Source: Kumtagia sp963839725 (GTDB lineage Bacteria; Pseudomonadota; Alphaproteobacteria; Rhizobiales; Rhizobiaceae). Taken from it: a DNA stretch of 64,000 bases. Made by a program: the position numbers and the translations under genes. Location of the stretch: the NCBI GenBank assembly GCA_963839725.1, contig CAWIWT010000006.1, positions 38,429-102,428 on the forward strand. Reading direction: 5' to 3'. The notes under the pieces were generated by a model. That model did not search any database. It was not told the DNA's origin and saw only the letters and a list, made by a program, of their open reading frames with translations. The number at the start of each line of letters is the position of its first letter. Position 1 is the first letter of the stretch. Below, piece after piece: positions 7,991-16,751 of this stretch.

Positions 7991-9023
7991 CTATCTCGCC
8001 TGCCCGTGCCGTTTGCGCCAGGCTTTCAAAGTATCCTCGATGATCCGCAGCGGCATGGTGTCTTCCTTGAACACCGCGTCGATCTCCAGCACGTCCAGCA
8101 TCTTCTCGAAATCCCGTGGGCATGAAGGCCTCGTGCAGACGGACGGCGTCCTTGGCTGTCGTCGCCAATTGCAGGCGGTCCTGGCGCGCGGCGGCCATCA
8201 AATCGCGAAGGTCATCGTCCGAATAGAAATGATGATCGGGAAAGGCGCGGGTCGCCGCTACCTCAGCGCCTGCCTGCCTCAATGTCGCGAAGAACTTTTC
8301 CGGGTGGCCGATGCCGGCAAAGGCCAACAGCCGCCGCCCGGCAAAGCGCAGCGGATCGCGCGGTTCCGTCGTGGCCTCGTAGACCGGCCTGCCGGCGCGC
8401 GATGCGGCACGAACCACGTGATCGGCGCCCACGCCCTCGCCCATCCGCAAAAGCCCGTCCGCATGACGGAACTGATCGACCAACCGCGCGCGCATCGGAC
8501 CGGCGGGCAGCACCCAGCCATTACCGATGCCATAGCGCGCATCGACCACGATCAGCCCATAGTCGATCCGGATGCGGGCGCTCTGAAAGCCGTCGTCCAT
8601 GATGAGGAAGTCGCAGCCCTCGCCAAGCAGCAGTCGAGCGCCCGCGGCGCGATCCGGTGTCACGGCGACAGGCGCGTGTGCGGCGAGCAGCAACGGCTCG
8701 TCGCCCACATCGCGCGCTGTATTTCTCGCCGCGTCCACAATGCGGGGCCGCCTTGCGGCGGCGCCGCCATGACCGCGCGACAGAATGCCGGGCTTCAAAG
8801 CCATCGCCATTGCCTGGCGCGCAAGCGCAATCGCAACCGGCGTCTTGCCAGAACCGCCAACTGTGAAGTTGCCTATGCAAAGCACTGGCACATCTACCTT
8901 TTCGCGCGGTGCGTTGACCAGTCTGTGCCGGGCTGCGGCGCCATAAACCGCCGCCAAGGGCGACAGCGCAATGGCTTGCCAGCCCGTCCGCCGCCACCAG
9001 AATGGGGGAGCCTTTGCAGTCAA
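7991..9023 (-). CDS. lpxK: Tetraacyldisaccharide 4-prime-kinase LpxK (one frameshift near 8115)
   Basis: LpxK phosphorylates the lipid A disaccharide at the inner membrane to give lipid IVA. The P-loop GNFTVGGSGKTPVAIALA is at about residues 52-69, and the N-terminal stretch (WQAIALSPLAAVYGAAA) is the membrane-associated helix. The main frame is good to EAFMP; the true C-terminus (DFEKMLDVLEIDAVF..EDTMPLRIIEDTLKAW) is read one base over and ends at the TAG at 7991. One surplus base in CCCACGGGAT accounts for it. Because LpxK is normally essential in lipid-A-producing cells, a sequence error is the likelier reading. It follows waaA directly. Confidence 0.88.
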
Positions 9024-10349
9024 CTACCTACCGCCGCCACCGTTCGACTTCTCCAGCCGGGACTTCACCACGAGTGGCTGTATGAAGGGATCGAGCGCCT
9101 TCAGCGTTCTTCCCAATGCACCGCGCATGTCGTCCACCGTCGCAGCACCGGCTGCGATCATCTCGCGCCGCGCCGCCTCGTTGGTGAGAAGATAGTTCAC
9201 CGCGCCCGCCAACATGTCCTTGTCGCGCACCAATCGCGCGCCGCCACTGTCGATCAGCCGCTGATAGGTATCGCGAAAGTTCTGCACATTGCGGCCAGCC
9301 AACACCGCCGTGTCCAGCATCGCAGGTTCGAGTGGGTTCTGGCCGCCCTCGGAGGTCAGTGAGCGGCCGACGAAAGCGATTTCGGTCAGACGGAGGTAAA
9401 GCCCCATCTCGCCGATCGTATCGCCAAGCAGAATATCCGTCACTGTTTCGACAGCACCTCCGCCGGTGCGGCGCACTGTGTTGAGACCCATCGCCGCGAA
9501 TTCCAGGGCCAGGGCCGCGGCCCTGTCCGGGTGGCGCGGCACGATGATGGTCAGCAAGCAGGGGTGACGGGTACGCAGCATCGCGTGCACCTCGGCCGCG
9601 AAGGTTTCCTCGCCCTCATGCGTCGATACTGCTGCCCAGGTCGGCCGGTTGCTGATCTGCCGTTGCAGCGCGGCGAGCGCCAGATCGTTGGCGGATGGCG
9701 GATCGACATCGACCTTGAGATTGCCGGAAACTGTTACCGGCCGGGCGCCGAGCGCCTGAAACCGTTCGCCGTCGACATCCGACTGAGCGACCACATGCGC
9801 CAGGTTTTCGAACAACGCTTCCGCGACATGCGGGCGCTTCTTCCATGAGCGGAAGGAGCGGTCGGAAAGCCGGCCGTTGACCAGAACCTGTGGCACGCGC
9901 CTCTCGCCAAGCTCCAGTATGGTCATCGGCCAGATCTCGGATTCGGCGATGATCGCAAGGTCCGGCTCCCAATGATCGAGGAAGCGCCTGATGGCGGGCC
10001 TGAGATCGAGGGGCACGTATTGGTGGATAATGTTGTCGCCAAAAATCTCCTCGGCGACCTGCGCCGATGTCACCGTGCCGGTGGTCAGGATGACGTTGAC
10101 ACCATAGCCGAGAATGCGCTGCAGCAGGGGCACGACAGCGTTCGTTTCACCAACGCTCGCGGCATGCACCCAGATGATTGGTCCCGGCGGACGGGGCTTG
10201 CTGGCAAAGCCGTAACGCTCGCGGCGACGGGTGCGGTCCTCCTTGCCCTTGCGGGCGCGCCAGGCGACGTAGGTGCCCACGAAGGGATAGACGGTTGCGC
10301 CGCCCAGACGGTAAGCGCGCAGGACGGCCCTCGCCCAGCGTTCACTCAT
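9024..10349 (-). CDS. waaA: 3-deoxy-D-manno-octulosonic acid transferase
   Basis: A 441-residue GT30 glycosyltransferase (KdtA/WaaA) that adds Kdo to lipid IVA at the cytoplasmic face of the inner membrane. Recognisable blocks are IIWVHAASVGETNAVVPLL (about 54-72), AIIAESEIWPMTILELG, LVNGRLSDRSFRSW and the C-terminal GRSLTSEGGQNPLEPAMLDTAVLAGRNVQNF, which forms the CMP-Kdo site. Intact frame. It overlaps the preceding acyltransferase gene by four bases and abuts lpxK, forming one lipid A operon. Confidence 0.95.
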   Translation of the reverse strand: MSERWARAVLRAYRLGGATVYPFVGTYVAWRARKGKEDRTRRRERYGFASKPRPPGPIIWVHAASVGETNAVVPLLQRILGYGVNVILTTGTVTSAQVAEEIFGDNIIHQYVPLDLRPAIRRFLDHWEPDLAIIAESEIWPMTILELGERRVPQVLVNGRLSDRSFRSWKKRPHVAEALFENLAHVVAQSDVDGERFQALGARPVTVSGNLKVDVDPPSANDLALAALQRQISNRPTWAAVSTHEGEETFAAEVHAMLRTRHPCLLTIIVPRHPDRAAALALEFAAMGLNTVRRTGGGAVETVTDILLGDTIGEMGLYLRLTEIAFVGRSLTSEGGQNPLEPAMLDTAVLAGRNVQNFRDTYQRLIDSGGARLVRDKDMLAGAVNYLLTNEAARREMIAAGAATVDDMRGALGRTLKALDPFIQPLVVKSRLEKSNGGGGR

Positions 10350-11134
10350 GGGCGACCGTCGACAATCCGGTAGACCCGATCTGTCGCCTCGTTGAGCGCT
10401 GCGGTGACTTCCTGGCGCTTGCGTTCCATTTCCGTGTCATCGGCATCGACCGGAACGAAAATGGGCTCTCCGACGATCAGACCCCGCTTGCCGAAAGGCA
10501 GATTGATCGTCGTCCTGTCCCAGGTCTTTTCCAAGACCTTGCGGCGGCTGGTGGTCATGGCAATCGGCACAACCGGGCGGCCCGAAATCCGCGCCAGCAT
10601 GACGATCCCCATGCCGGCTTCACGTGGCGTTCCATGCGGGATGTCGGCGATCATGCAGACGTTGCTACCGCCATCGAGTGCCTTTTTCAGGGCAATCAGT
10701 GCTTGCGCCCCGCCCTTCTCCAGCTTCCGCTTCTTCGACACGCGGCCGCCGGAGCCGCGCACCGCTTCAAAACCGAACTTCTCGATCACCAACGCGTTCA
10801 GTTCGGCATCGGCGCTACGCGAAACCATCGCCGCCAACGGCCGTCCGCGCGGATAGACAATCGGCGCCATCAAATGCTGCCCGTGCCAGATGGCGAGGAT
10901 TGCCGGTGTGACTTCCTCGTAGGACTTGGCGACGTCGGCCGAGCCCTCGACTGGACGCGTGGTGACGCGGACAAACCGCAGGCCGCTGGCAAGCAAGGTG
11001 GCGATTGAAGCCTTTGCAAAACTCGACTCGGCAAGCGGCTTGCGGACCTTCTGCCAAAGCGCCTTCATCGGTCCGACGGGGCGCTTCTTTTTCGGCACCC
11101 GGCCAGCCACTCGCGCAACGCGGCTGTCGCTCAT
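10346..11134 (-). CDS. Lysophospholipid acyltransferase family protein (DUF374)
   Basis: A 262-residue protein with the DUF374 core, AILAIWHGQHLMAPIVYPRG (around residue 82) followed by VRGSGGRVSKKRKLEKGGAQALI and DIPHGTPREAGMGIVMLARISGRPVVPIAM. This family is related to lipid A / glycerolipid acyltransferases and regularly sits between DUF4170 and waaA in rhizobia, so a role in lipid A or phospholipid acylation is inferred. The ATG at 11134 overlaps the DUF4170 stop (ATGA); longer upstream starts would run through that gene and are rejected. Confidence 0.86.
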   Translation of the reverse strand: MSDSRVARVAGRVPKKKRPVGPMKALWQKVRKPLAESSFAKASIATLLASGLRFVRVTTRPVEGSADVAKSYEEVTPAILAIWHGQHLMAPIVYPRGRPLAAMVSRSADAELNALVIEKFGFEAVRGSGGRVSKKRKLEKGGAQALIALKKALDGGSNVCMIADIPHGTPREAGMGIVMLARISGRPVVPIAMTTSRRKVLEKTWDRTTINLPFGKRGLIVGEPIFVPVDADDTEMERKRQEVTAALNEATDRVYRIVDGRP

Positions 11135-11364
11135 CCCTGCGGGTCCAGCAAGCGGTGCAGGTGGACCACGAAGTACCGCATATGGGCGTTGTCGACGCTG
11201 GACTGCGCCTTGCTCTTCCACGCCGTCAGCGCGGTCGCATAGTCCGGGAATATCCCGACGATGTCGAGCTGGTCGAGGTCGCGGAACTCGTTCGACTTGA
11301 GCGACTTGAGCTCTCCGCCGAAAACGAGGTGCAGCAGCTGCTTCTTGGCGTGTTCTTCAGCCAT
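11131..11364 (-). CDS. DUF4170 domain-containing protein
   Basis: A 77-residue protein beginning MAEEHAKKQLLHLVFGGEL and ending with MRYFVVHLHRLLDPQG, matching the small DUF4170 family that is restricted to Alphaproteobacteria. The ATG at 11364 is chosen because homology begins there; the frame is open further upstream without similarity. It overlaps the acyltransferase gene by four bases. Function is unknown; its constant association with Kdo/lipid A genes hints at envelope biogenesis. Confidence 0.85.
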   Translation of the reverse strand: MAEEHAKKQLLHLVFGGELKSLKSNEFRDLDQLDIVGIFPDYATALTAWKSKAQSSVDNAHMRYFVVHLHRLLDPQG

Positions 11365-11465
11365 GCAATGATCCTGAGTCGTGCGAAATCTGAACTGATC
11401 TAGAGGAAATCCAGCAAATTTGGAACCTGGAGCAACGTGCACCAAGGACGGCGCGGAGCATCGCG

Positions 11466-12291
11466 CTAGGTTTCCGGCGCGGCCACCGCCTGCCGCGCGA
11501 TGACATCCGCCATCACCGCCAGTAGTTCCCCGCTGCCCGCCACGAGCGGACCATGGCTGACAACCTTGCCGGCATAGCGCGGCGGCTGACCGCTTTCGTT
11601 CCACAGCGTGGCTCCCGCCTCGCGTAGGATGAGGTCGGCGGCGGCAAGGTCCCAGTCGTGAGCGTTCGCCTTGACGAAGGTGGCGTCGAGGCTGCCATCA
11701 GCGATCATCGCCAGGCGATAGGCAAGCGAGGGTATGTAGGACTTGCGGTCAATCGTATCGAGCACCCTCCGCGGCAGCGCGTCGATCATCGGCTTTGGAC
11801 CCGCGAGGAGCCGACGATCCGGGGCGGCTCGCACAGTTATACGCTCGCCATTGCGAAACGCGCCCTGCCCCGGAAGCGCCCAGTAGGTCTGTTTGCGCGC
11901 TGGGCACTCCAATACGCCGGCAATCGACCTGCCCGCCTCGACCACCGCCACGCTGACGCACCAGAGGTCGAGCCCTTCGAGAAATCCCCGCGTACCATCG
12001 ATCGGATCGACCACGAAAGTACGCGCGTGCCGAAAGCCGCGCCGCGTTGTCCGCCGTCTCCTCGGAAAGCCAGCCATAATCGGGCCGCGCGGCGAGCAGC
12101 GTCTCGCGCAGGTACCGGTCAACGGCGTAGTCGGCCTCGCTGACCGGCGAACTGCCGGCCTTGATCCAGACTTCCGGGTCCTTGCGGAAGTAGTTCATGG
12201 CGATGCGGCCGGCCTGCCGCGTGGCCTCGCGCAACAGGTCGAGGTCGGCCTGCTGGCCGGCATCCGCCTTTATTGGTTCAGCTTCCGGCAA
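11466..12291 (-). CDS. Inositol monophosphatase / CysQ-type phosphatase (one frameshift near 12045)
   Basis: A Mg-dependent phosphatase of the inositol monophosphatase / 3-prime(2-prime),5-prime-bisphosphate nucleotidase superfamily. The N-terminal frame carries SSPVSEADYAVDRYLRETLL and YGWLSEETADN. The metal-binding core VVDPIDGTRGFLEG and the closing HDWDLAAADLILREAGA are in a second frame. One extra base in a CGCGCG run near 12045 joins them. Length after repair is about 275 residues, normal for the family. Whether it acts on PAP (CysQ role) or inositol phosphate cannot be settled. It overlaps the pmbA stop by 14 bases. Confidence 0.85.
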
Positions 12292-13621
12292 GGGTCATGC
12301 CTTCGATGAGAAGCGTCGGCGCCGCCGTGCCGAAATTGCGGTCGAGGTCACTGGCCGGAACCAGGCGCAGGAACATGTCCTTCAGGTTGGAGGCGATGGT
12401 CACCTCCGAGACCGGATAGGAAAGCTTGCCGTTCTCGATCCAGAAGCCGGAAGCGCCGCGGCTGTATTCTCCGGTGATCATGTTGACGCCCTGGCCAAAC
12501 ACTTCCGTGACATAGAAACCGGACTTCAGCGATCCGATCAGGGCCTCCGGCGTCTCCGCACCGGGTTCGATCGACAGGTTGGTCGAGGAAGGCGAAACCG
12601 ACGACCCGCTACGAGAGCCGCGGCCGTTGGTTGTAAGGCCGAGTTCGTGTGCGGCGGAGGTCGACAGGAACCAGTGGTTCAGCACGCCCTTGTCGATCAT
12701 GGTGAGCGTCTGCCCCTCGACGCCCTCGCCATCGAAGGGGCGCGAAGCCTGGCCGCGGCGGCGCGTCGGCTCGTCGATGACGGTGATCGCCGCAGATGCC
12801 ACCTGCTTGCCCATCATGTCGCGCAGGAAGCTGGTCTTGCGGGCGACCGACGCGCCGTTGATGGCGCCCGCCAGATGCCCGGCAATGCCACGCGCCACAC
12901 GTGGATCGAAGATCACCGTGACCTCGCCGGTACTGGCCTTGCGCGGACCGACGCGGCGCACGGCGCGCTGGCCAGCGATGCGTCCAATCTGCTCGGTAGA
13001 GTCGAGATCGGCGAAATGCAGGCGAGAGGAATATTCGTAGTCGCGCTCCATGCCGGTGCCTTCGCCAGCGATCACGCTTGCAGAGCGCGAGAAGCGCGAG
13101 CCGACATATTGGCCGAGGAAGCCGTGGGATGTCGCGAGCACCAGCCCGCCCATGCCGGCGCTTGCGCCTGCCCCGCCGGAATTGGTGACGCCCTTGACCG
13201 CCAAAGCCGCCTCCTCGGCAGCAAGTGCGTCTTCTCTCAGCCGGTCCGCGGAAACTTCGGTCGGATCGAAAAGGTCGAGGTCGCGAACCTTCCCTGCCAG
13301 CAACGCCGGGTCGGCAAGGCCCTGATGCGGGTCTTCCGGCGAGACGCGCGCCATGGCGACGGCCCGCTCGGCAAGGGTCTTCGCGTCGGAAGCCGCCGTT
13401 GCCGACACGCTGGCGACCCGCCCGCCGACGAAGACCCTGAGCGAAACGTCATCGCTTTCCGCGGCGCTGGTCGCTTCGACCTTGCCCAACCGCACCGAGA
13501 CGCCGGTGGAACGTCCGCGCACGACCACGGCGTCGGCCGCATCCGCGCCGGCTGCCTTGGCGGCGTCGACCAGCGCCGAAACGCGATCGATCAGGCTTGA
13601 AGCTTCCAGCGTGGCGTCCAT
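12278..13621 (-). CDS. pmbA: TldD/PmbA family protein (TldE-type)
   Basis: A 447-residue protein of the TldD/TldE peptidase family; the pair matures small modified peptides and degrades unfolded proteins. Typical segments are the N-terminal DAVVVRGRSTGVSVRLGKVE, the middle RRVGPRKASTGEVTVIFDPRVA and the C-terminal GVNMITGEYSRGASGFWIENGKLSYPVSEVTIASNLKDMF. It lacks the HExxxH metal motif of TldD, which marks it as the PmbA/TldE subunit. The start MDATLEASSLID at 13621 matches homologues better than the in-frame ATG at 13651. Its 5-prime region borders a 266-bp palindromic element. Confidence 0.92.
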   Translation of the reverse strand: MDATLEASSLIDRVSALVDAAKAAGADAADAVVVRGRSTGVSVRLGKVEATSAAESDDVSLRVFVGGRVASVSATAASDAKTLAERAVAMARVSPEDPHQGLADPALLAGKVRDLDLFDPTEVSADRLREDALAAEEAALAVKGVTNSGGAGASAGMGGLVLATSHGFLGQYVGSRFSRSASVIAGEGTGMERDYEYSSRLHFADLDSTEQIGRIAGQRAVRRVGPRKASTGEVTVIFDPRVARGIAGHLAGAINGASVARKTSFLRDMMGKQVASAAITVIDEPTRRRGQASRPFDGEGVEGQTLTMIDKGVLNHWFLSTSAAHELGLTTNGRGSRSGSSVSPSSTNLSIEPGAETPEALIGSLKSGFYVTEVFGQGVNMITGEYSRGASGFWIENGKLSYPVSEVTIASNLKDMFLRLVPASDLDRNFGTAAPTLLIEGMTLAGS

Positions 13622-13695
13622 TCGGCTGTCCGGCGTTTCTCTGTTTTCCACCGCACCATCTATTGTTCCGGCCCGGCTTGTGCAATGGCTGGACT

Positions 13696-13961
13696 AGGGC
13701 GTGTCGTCAGTTATGGATTGTGCGTGGCGCGATGCGGATTTTGGAACTGAGCAGGCGAAGCGGCCGCCGTGGTGTCTACCACCACAAGGGCGCTTCAACG
13801 AACTCAGGGCCAAAATCCGCCGCGTCCCGAAGGGATACGGCCAAAATTGTCCATTTCGGCGTCGCGAAACCTCGACGGGGGACCCCGCCTCCGGCTTCGC
13901 TCCTGGACCTGGACAATTTTGGCTCGTACCACGCTCCAATCCATAACTGACGACGCGCCCT
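13696..13961. repeat. 266-bp palindromic element with 25-bp terminal inverted repeats
   Basis: Left end 13696-13720 and right end 13937-13961 are inverted copies of each other (AGGGCGYGTCGTCAGTTATG then GATTG) with one mismatch. Nested inside are at least two more inverted pairs: GCGGATTTTGG at about 13734 against CCAAAATCCGC near 13811, and GGCCAAAATTGTCC near 13840 against GGACAATTTTGGC near 13911. No protein is encoded. The organisation resembles a MITE-like or rhizobial intergenic mosaic element. It occupies the divergent promoter region between pmbA and the VOC gene. No target-site duplication is obvious. Confidence 0.75.
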
Positions 13962-13979
13962 GCATTCGGGAGCAATCAC

Positions 13980-14396
13980 ATGACGCCTTTCCACCTCGCT
14001 TTTCCGGTTCGCGACCTTGAAGAAACGCGCGTCTTCTACGGCGAGGTTCTCGGTTGCGCGATCGGCCGCTCGTCCGAAACATGGGTCGATTTCGACCTCT
14101 TCGGTCACCAGATGTCGGCGCATGTTCGGCCAGCCGCCGCGCGTCCGGACGCAGATGGCAAGGTGGATGGTAAGCTCGTGCCGATCCCGCATTTCGGCGC
14201 CGTGCTTTTGATGGACGACTGGTTGAAACTCGCCGAACGACTCGCGGCGCGTTCCGATATCGACTGGATCGAACGGCCAATGATCCGCTTCAAGGGCGAA
14301 CCGGGCGAACAGGCGACCCTGTTCATCCGCGACCCGTCCGGCAATGCGCTTGAATTCAAAGGCTTCCGGTCGATCGAACAGATTTTTGCGCACTGA
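13980..14396 (+). CDS. VOC (glyoxalase/bleomycin-resistance) family protein
   Basis: A 138-residue vicinal-oxygen-chelate fold protein: FHLAFPVRDLEETRVFYGEVLGC at the start is the first beta-alpha-beta module, and FIRDPSGNALEFKGF near the end carries the conserved metal-side glutamate. Substrate cannot be predicted. The next gene, a MATE transporter, starts 14 bases downstream on the same strand, so the two may be co-transcribed. Confidence 0.88.
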   Translation: MTPFHLAFPVRDLEETRVFYGEVLGCAIGRSSETWVDFDLFGHQMSAHVRPAAARPDADGKVDGKLVPIPHFGAVLLMDDWLKLAERLAARSDIDWIERPMIRFKGEPGEQATLFIRDPSGNALEFKGFRSIEQIFAH

Positions 14397-14410
14397 ACCG
14401 AAATGCCATC

Positions 14411-15841
14411 ATGACTGGATCGTCACGACAAACCCACGCCGCCAAGTTCACCGCAGGATCGACGCTTCGCCACGTCATCGTGATGACGGCGACGGGTTCG
14501 GTCGGACTGATCGCGATCTTCATCGTCGACGCGCTCAACCTCTTTTACATTTCGATGCTAGGCATCGCAGAGCTTGCGGCTGCGGTCGGCTTTGCCTCGA
14601 CGCTGCTGTTCTTCACCATCTCGGTCGCCATCGGCTTCACCATCGCCTGCGGCGCGCTGGTCGCCCGCTGCCTTGGGCGCGGCGACCGCGAGGAAGCGGC
14701 GCGCATGGGCGGCGCATCGCTGGTGTTCATGGGCATAACCACATCGCTGATCACGGTGGCCGTCTGGCCCTTTCTGCGCGAGTTGGTGGCGCTGATGGGC
14801 GCGCGCGGCGAAACGCTGGACCTCTCCGTCCAGTTCCTGCGCATCGTGATGCCCTCGACCCCGCTGGTGGCGCTCGGCATGTGCACCACCGGCATTCTGC
14901 GCGGCGTGGGCGATGCCCGCCGCGCCATGTATGTGACGCTCGGCGCGGGGCTGGCTGCTGCGGTATTCGACCCGATCCTGATCTTCGCGCTCGATCTCGG
15001 GCTCGACGGCGCCGCGATCTCAACCGTGTTGGCGCGGGTGGTGATGCTGGCGATCGGCATTCACGGTGCCCATACCGTTCACCGGCTGGTGCGCCTGCCT
15101 GATTGGCGGAGGCTGAAGGAGGCGGCGCGGCCGTTCTTCTCGATCGGCTTGCCGGCGGTGCTGACGCAGGTCGCCACGCCGGTCGGCAACACCTACGTGA
15201 CCTATGAAATGGCAGCATTTGGAGACCAGGCGATGGCAGGCTGGGCGATCATCGGTCGTATCGTACCCGTCGCCTTCGGCGTGATTTTCGCATTATCAGG
15301 CGCGGTCGGGCCGATCCTCGGCCAGAATTTCGGCGCGCGGAAATTCGACCGCCTCAACACGACCATGCGCGACAGCCTGATGTTCACCGTCGTCTATGTC
15401 AGCGTCATGTGGGCGCTGCTGGCGATTTTCGCCGGGCCGATCGCCACCCTGTTCGGGGCTGAGGGCACATCTCGCGAATTGATCATGTTCTTCTGTCACT
15501 TCGCGGCCGGCAGTTTCCTGTTCAACGGCGCCATCTTCGTGGCGAGTGCGGCGTTCAACAATCTCGGCTACCCGACCTACTCGACCCTCTTCAACTGGGG
15601 GCGCTCGACGCTGGGAACCATTCCGTTCGTCTGGGCGGGAGCCTATTTTTTCGGCGCTATGGGCGTTATCGCCGGATGGGGATTGGGGGCGGTGGTATTT
15701 GGCGTCGTGTCCATGCTCGTCTGCTTCCGGGTGATCCGCAGGATAGAAGCCAATCCGCCCACCGACACGCCCCTGCCGGGTCCGCCACCTTCCGGGCAAT
15801 CGCCGTTTTCGACGGCCAAGGCTGCGACACTGCAGGAGTAG
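14411..15841 (+). CDS. MATE family efflux transporter
   Basis: A 476-residue membrane protein with about twelve hydrophobic helices arranged as two MatE repeats: ATGSVGLIAIFIVDALNLFY opens the first, and GLPAVLTQVATPVGNTYVTYEM opens the second near residue 241. The family exports cationic drugs and metabolites with Na+ or H+. The frame is intact. The C-terminus is a soluble, proline-rich tail. It converges on a patatin gene 24 bases away. Confidence 0.92.
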   Translation: MTGSSRQTHAAKFTAGSTLRHVIVMTATGSVGLIAIFIVDALNLFYISMLGIAELAAAVGFASTLLFFTISVAIGFTIACGALVARCLGRGDREEAARMGGASLVFMGITTSLITVAVWPFLRELVALMGARGETLDLSVQFLRIVMPSTPLVALGMCTTGILRGVGDARRAMYVTLGAGLAAAVFDPILIFALDLGLDGAAISTVLARVVMLAIGIHGAHTVHRLVRLPDWRRLKEAARPFFSIGLPAVLTQVATPVGNTYVTYEMAAFGDQAMAGWAIIGRIVPVAFGVIFALSGAVGPILGQNFGARKFDRLNTTMRDSLMFTVVYVSVMWALLAIFAGPIATLFGAEGTSRELIMFFCHFAAGSFLFNGAIFVASAAFNNLGYPTYSTLFNWGRSTLGTIPFVWAGAYFFGAMGVIAGWGLGAVVFGVVSMLVCFRVIRRIEANPPTDTPLPGPPPSGQSPFSTAKAATLQE

Positions 15842-15865
15842 TTGGGCGATTGGCGGCGGTTCCGG

Positions 15866-16738
15866 CTAATCCCAAAACTGTTTGGCACGCTTGCCGGTTT
15901 TGCCTCGCTCTTCGCGCTGAGCAACGGCGCCCTCGATCGCACGCTTCAGCTCATCCCTGACGCTGGCCGTTTCAGCCAGAACCGCATCGACTTTCATGAA
16001 ATCGAGCACGCGGAAACGCGACACCGGCGGGCGGATCAGAATGTCCGGCTGCGTGTGTTCCAGCTTGCCGGCGATGATCGACTGCATCAGCAGCTGCGTC
16101 GCGCCGAACATCAGATCGATCGAATTGGGCTTCGACCGGCCGCTAGCCACAGGCGCGCCCACCACATCAAGAGCGATTACTATGTCGGCGAGCCCGGTCA
16201 GCAGGTCGAACGGTACCGGATTGTAGATGCCGCCATCGATCAGCAGCACGCCATCACGCTGCACGGGCTGGAACACGGCAGGAATAGCCGCCGAGGCACC
16301 CAGCGCGGAAAGCAGATGGCCCTCCGCGAACACCGCGAGCTTGTGGCCGTAAAAGTCTGTCGCCGTTACTTTTAGCGGGATCTTCAACTCGTCGAAACGG
16401 TCTGGAATGGCGTCCGGCAGGAAGGCCTTAAGGATGCGCTCGATGTTGAACTGGGTGACGCGGATGCCGGCTTGCAAGGCTTCGGCCATGGTGCCGGGCC
16501 GCGCCTTCCACATGCGGCTGGCAACCTCTGCGCGACGGCCAAGAACAGTGGCCGCATAGTGATGAATATCGCGGCCGGTCATGCCAGCCGCCATGCCCGC
16601 GCCCATGATCGCACCGATCGAGGAACCGGAGATGGCGACCGGCTTGATACCCAGCTCATCGAGCACTTCGATAGCGTGGATGTGCGCGAGGCCGCGCGCG
16701 CCGCCACCACCGAATGCAACCGCGAAAGTCGGGCTCAT
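15866..16738 (-). CDS. Patatin-like phospholipase family protein
   Basis: A 290-residue lipid hydrolase. The oxyanion loop GGGGARGLAHIHAIEVL is at residues 9-25, the nucleophile elbow G-S-S-I-G at about 38-42 holds the catalytic serine, and LIDGGIYNP supplies the Asp-Gly-Gly of the catalytic dyad near residue 167. There is no signal peptide, so it is probably cytoplasmic or peripheral to the inner membrane, like RssA-type bacterial patatins. It follows the M16 peptidase pair closely and may be in their transcript. Confidence 0.92.
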   Translation of the reverse strand: MSPTFAVAFGGGGARGLAHIHAIEVLDELGIKPVAISGSSIGAIMGAGMAAGMTGRDIHHYAATVLGRRAEVASRMWKARPGTMAEALQAGIRVTQFNIERILKAFLPDAIPDRFDELKIPLKVTATDFYGHKLAVFAEGHLLSALGASAAIPAVFQPVQRDGVLLIDGGIYNPVPFDLLTGLADIVIALDVVGAPVASGRSKPNSIDLMFGATQLLMQSIIAGKLEHTQPDILIRPPVSRFRVLDFMKVDAVLAETASVRDELKRAIEGAVAQREERGKTGKRAKQFWD

Positions 16739-16751
16739 CTGCCGGTTTGCC

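Noticed and set aside
8013..9362. 449-residue plus-strand frame across lpxK and waaA
   Set aside because: Shadow frame; both minus-strand genes show family motifs and operon overlaps.
13701..13975. Overlapping open frames on both strands in the 13.7-kb intergenic region
   Set aside because: They fall inside the palindromic element, mirror each other and have no start signals or homology, so they are by-products of the inverted repeats.
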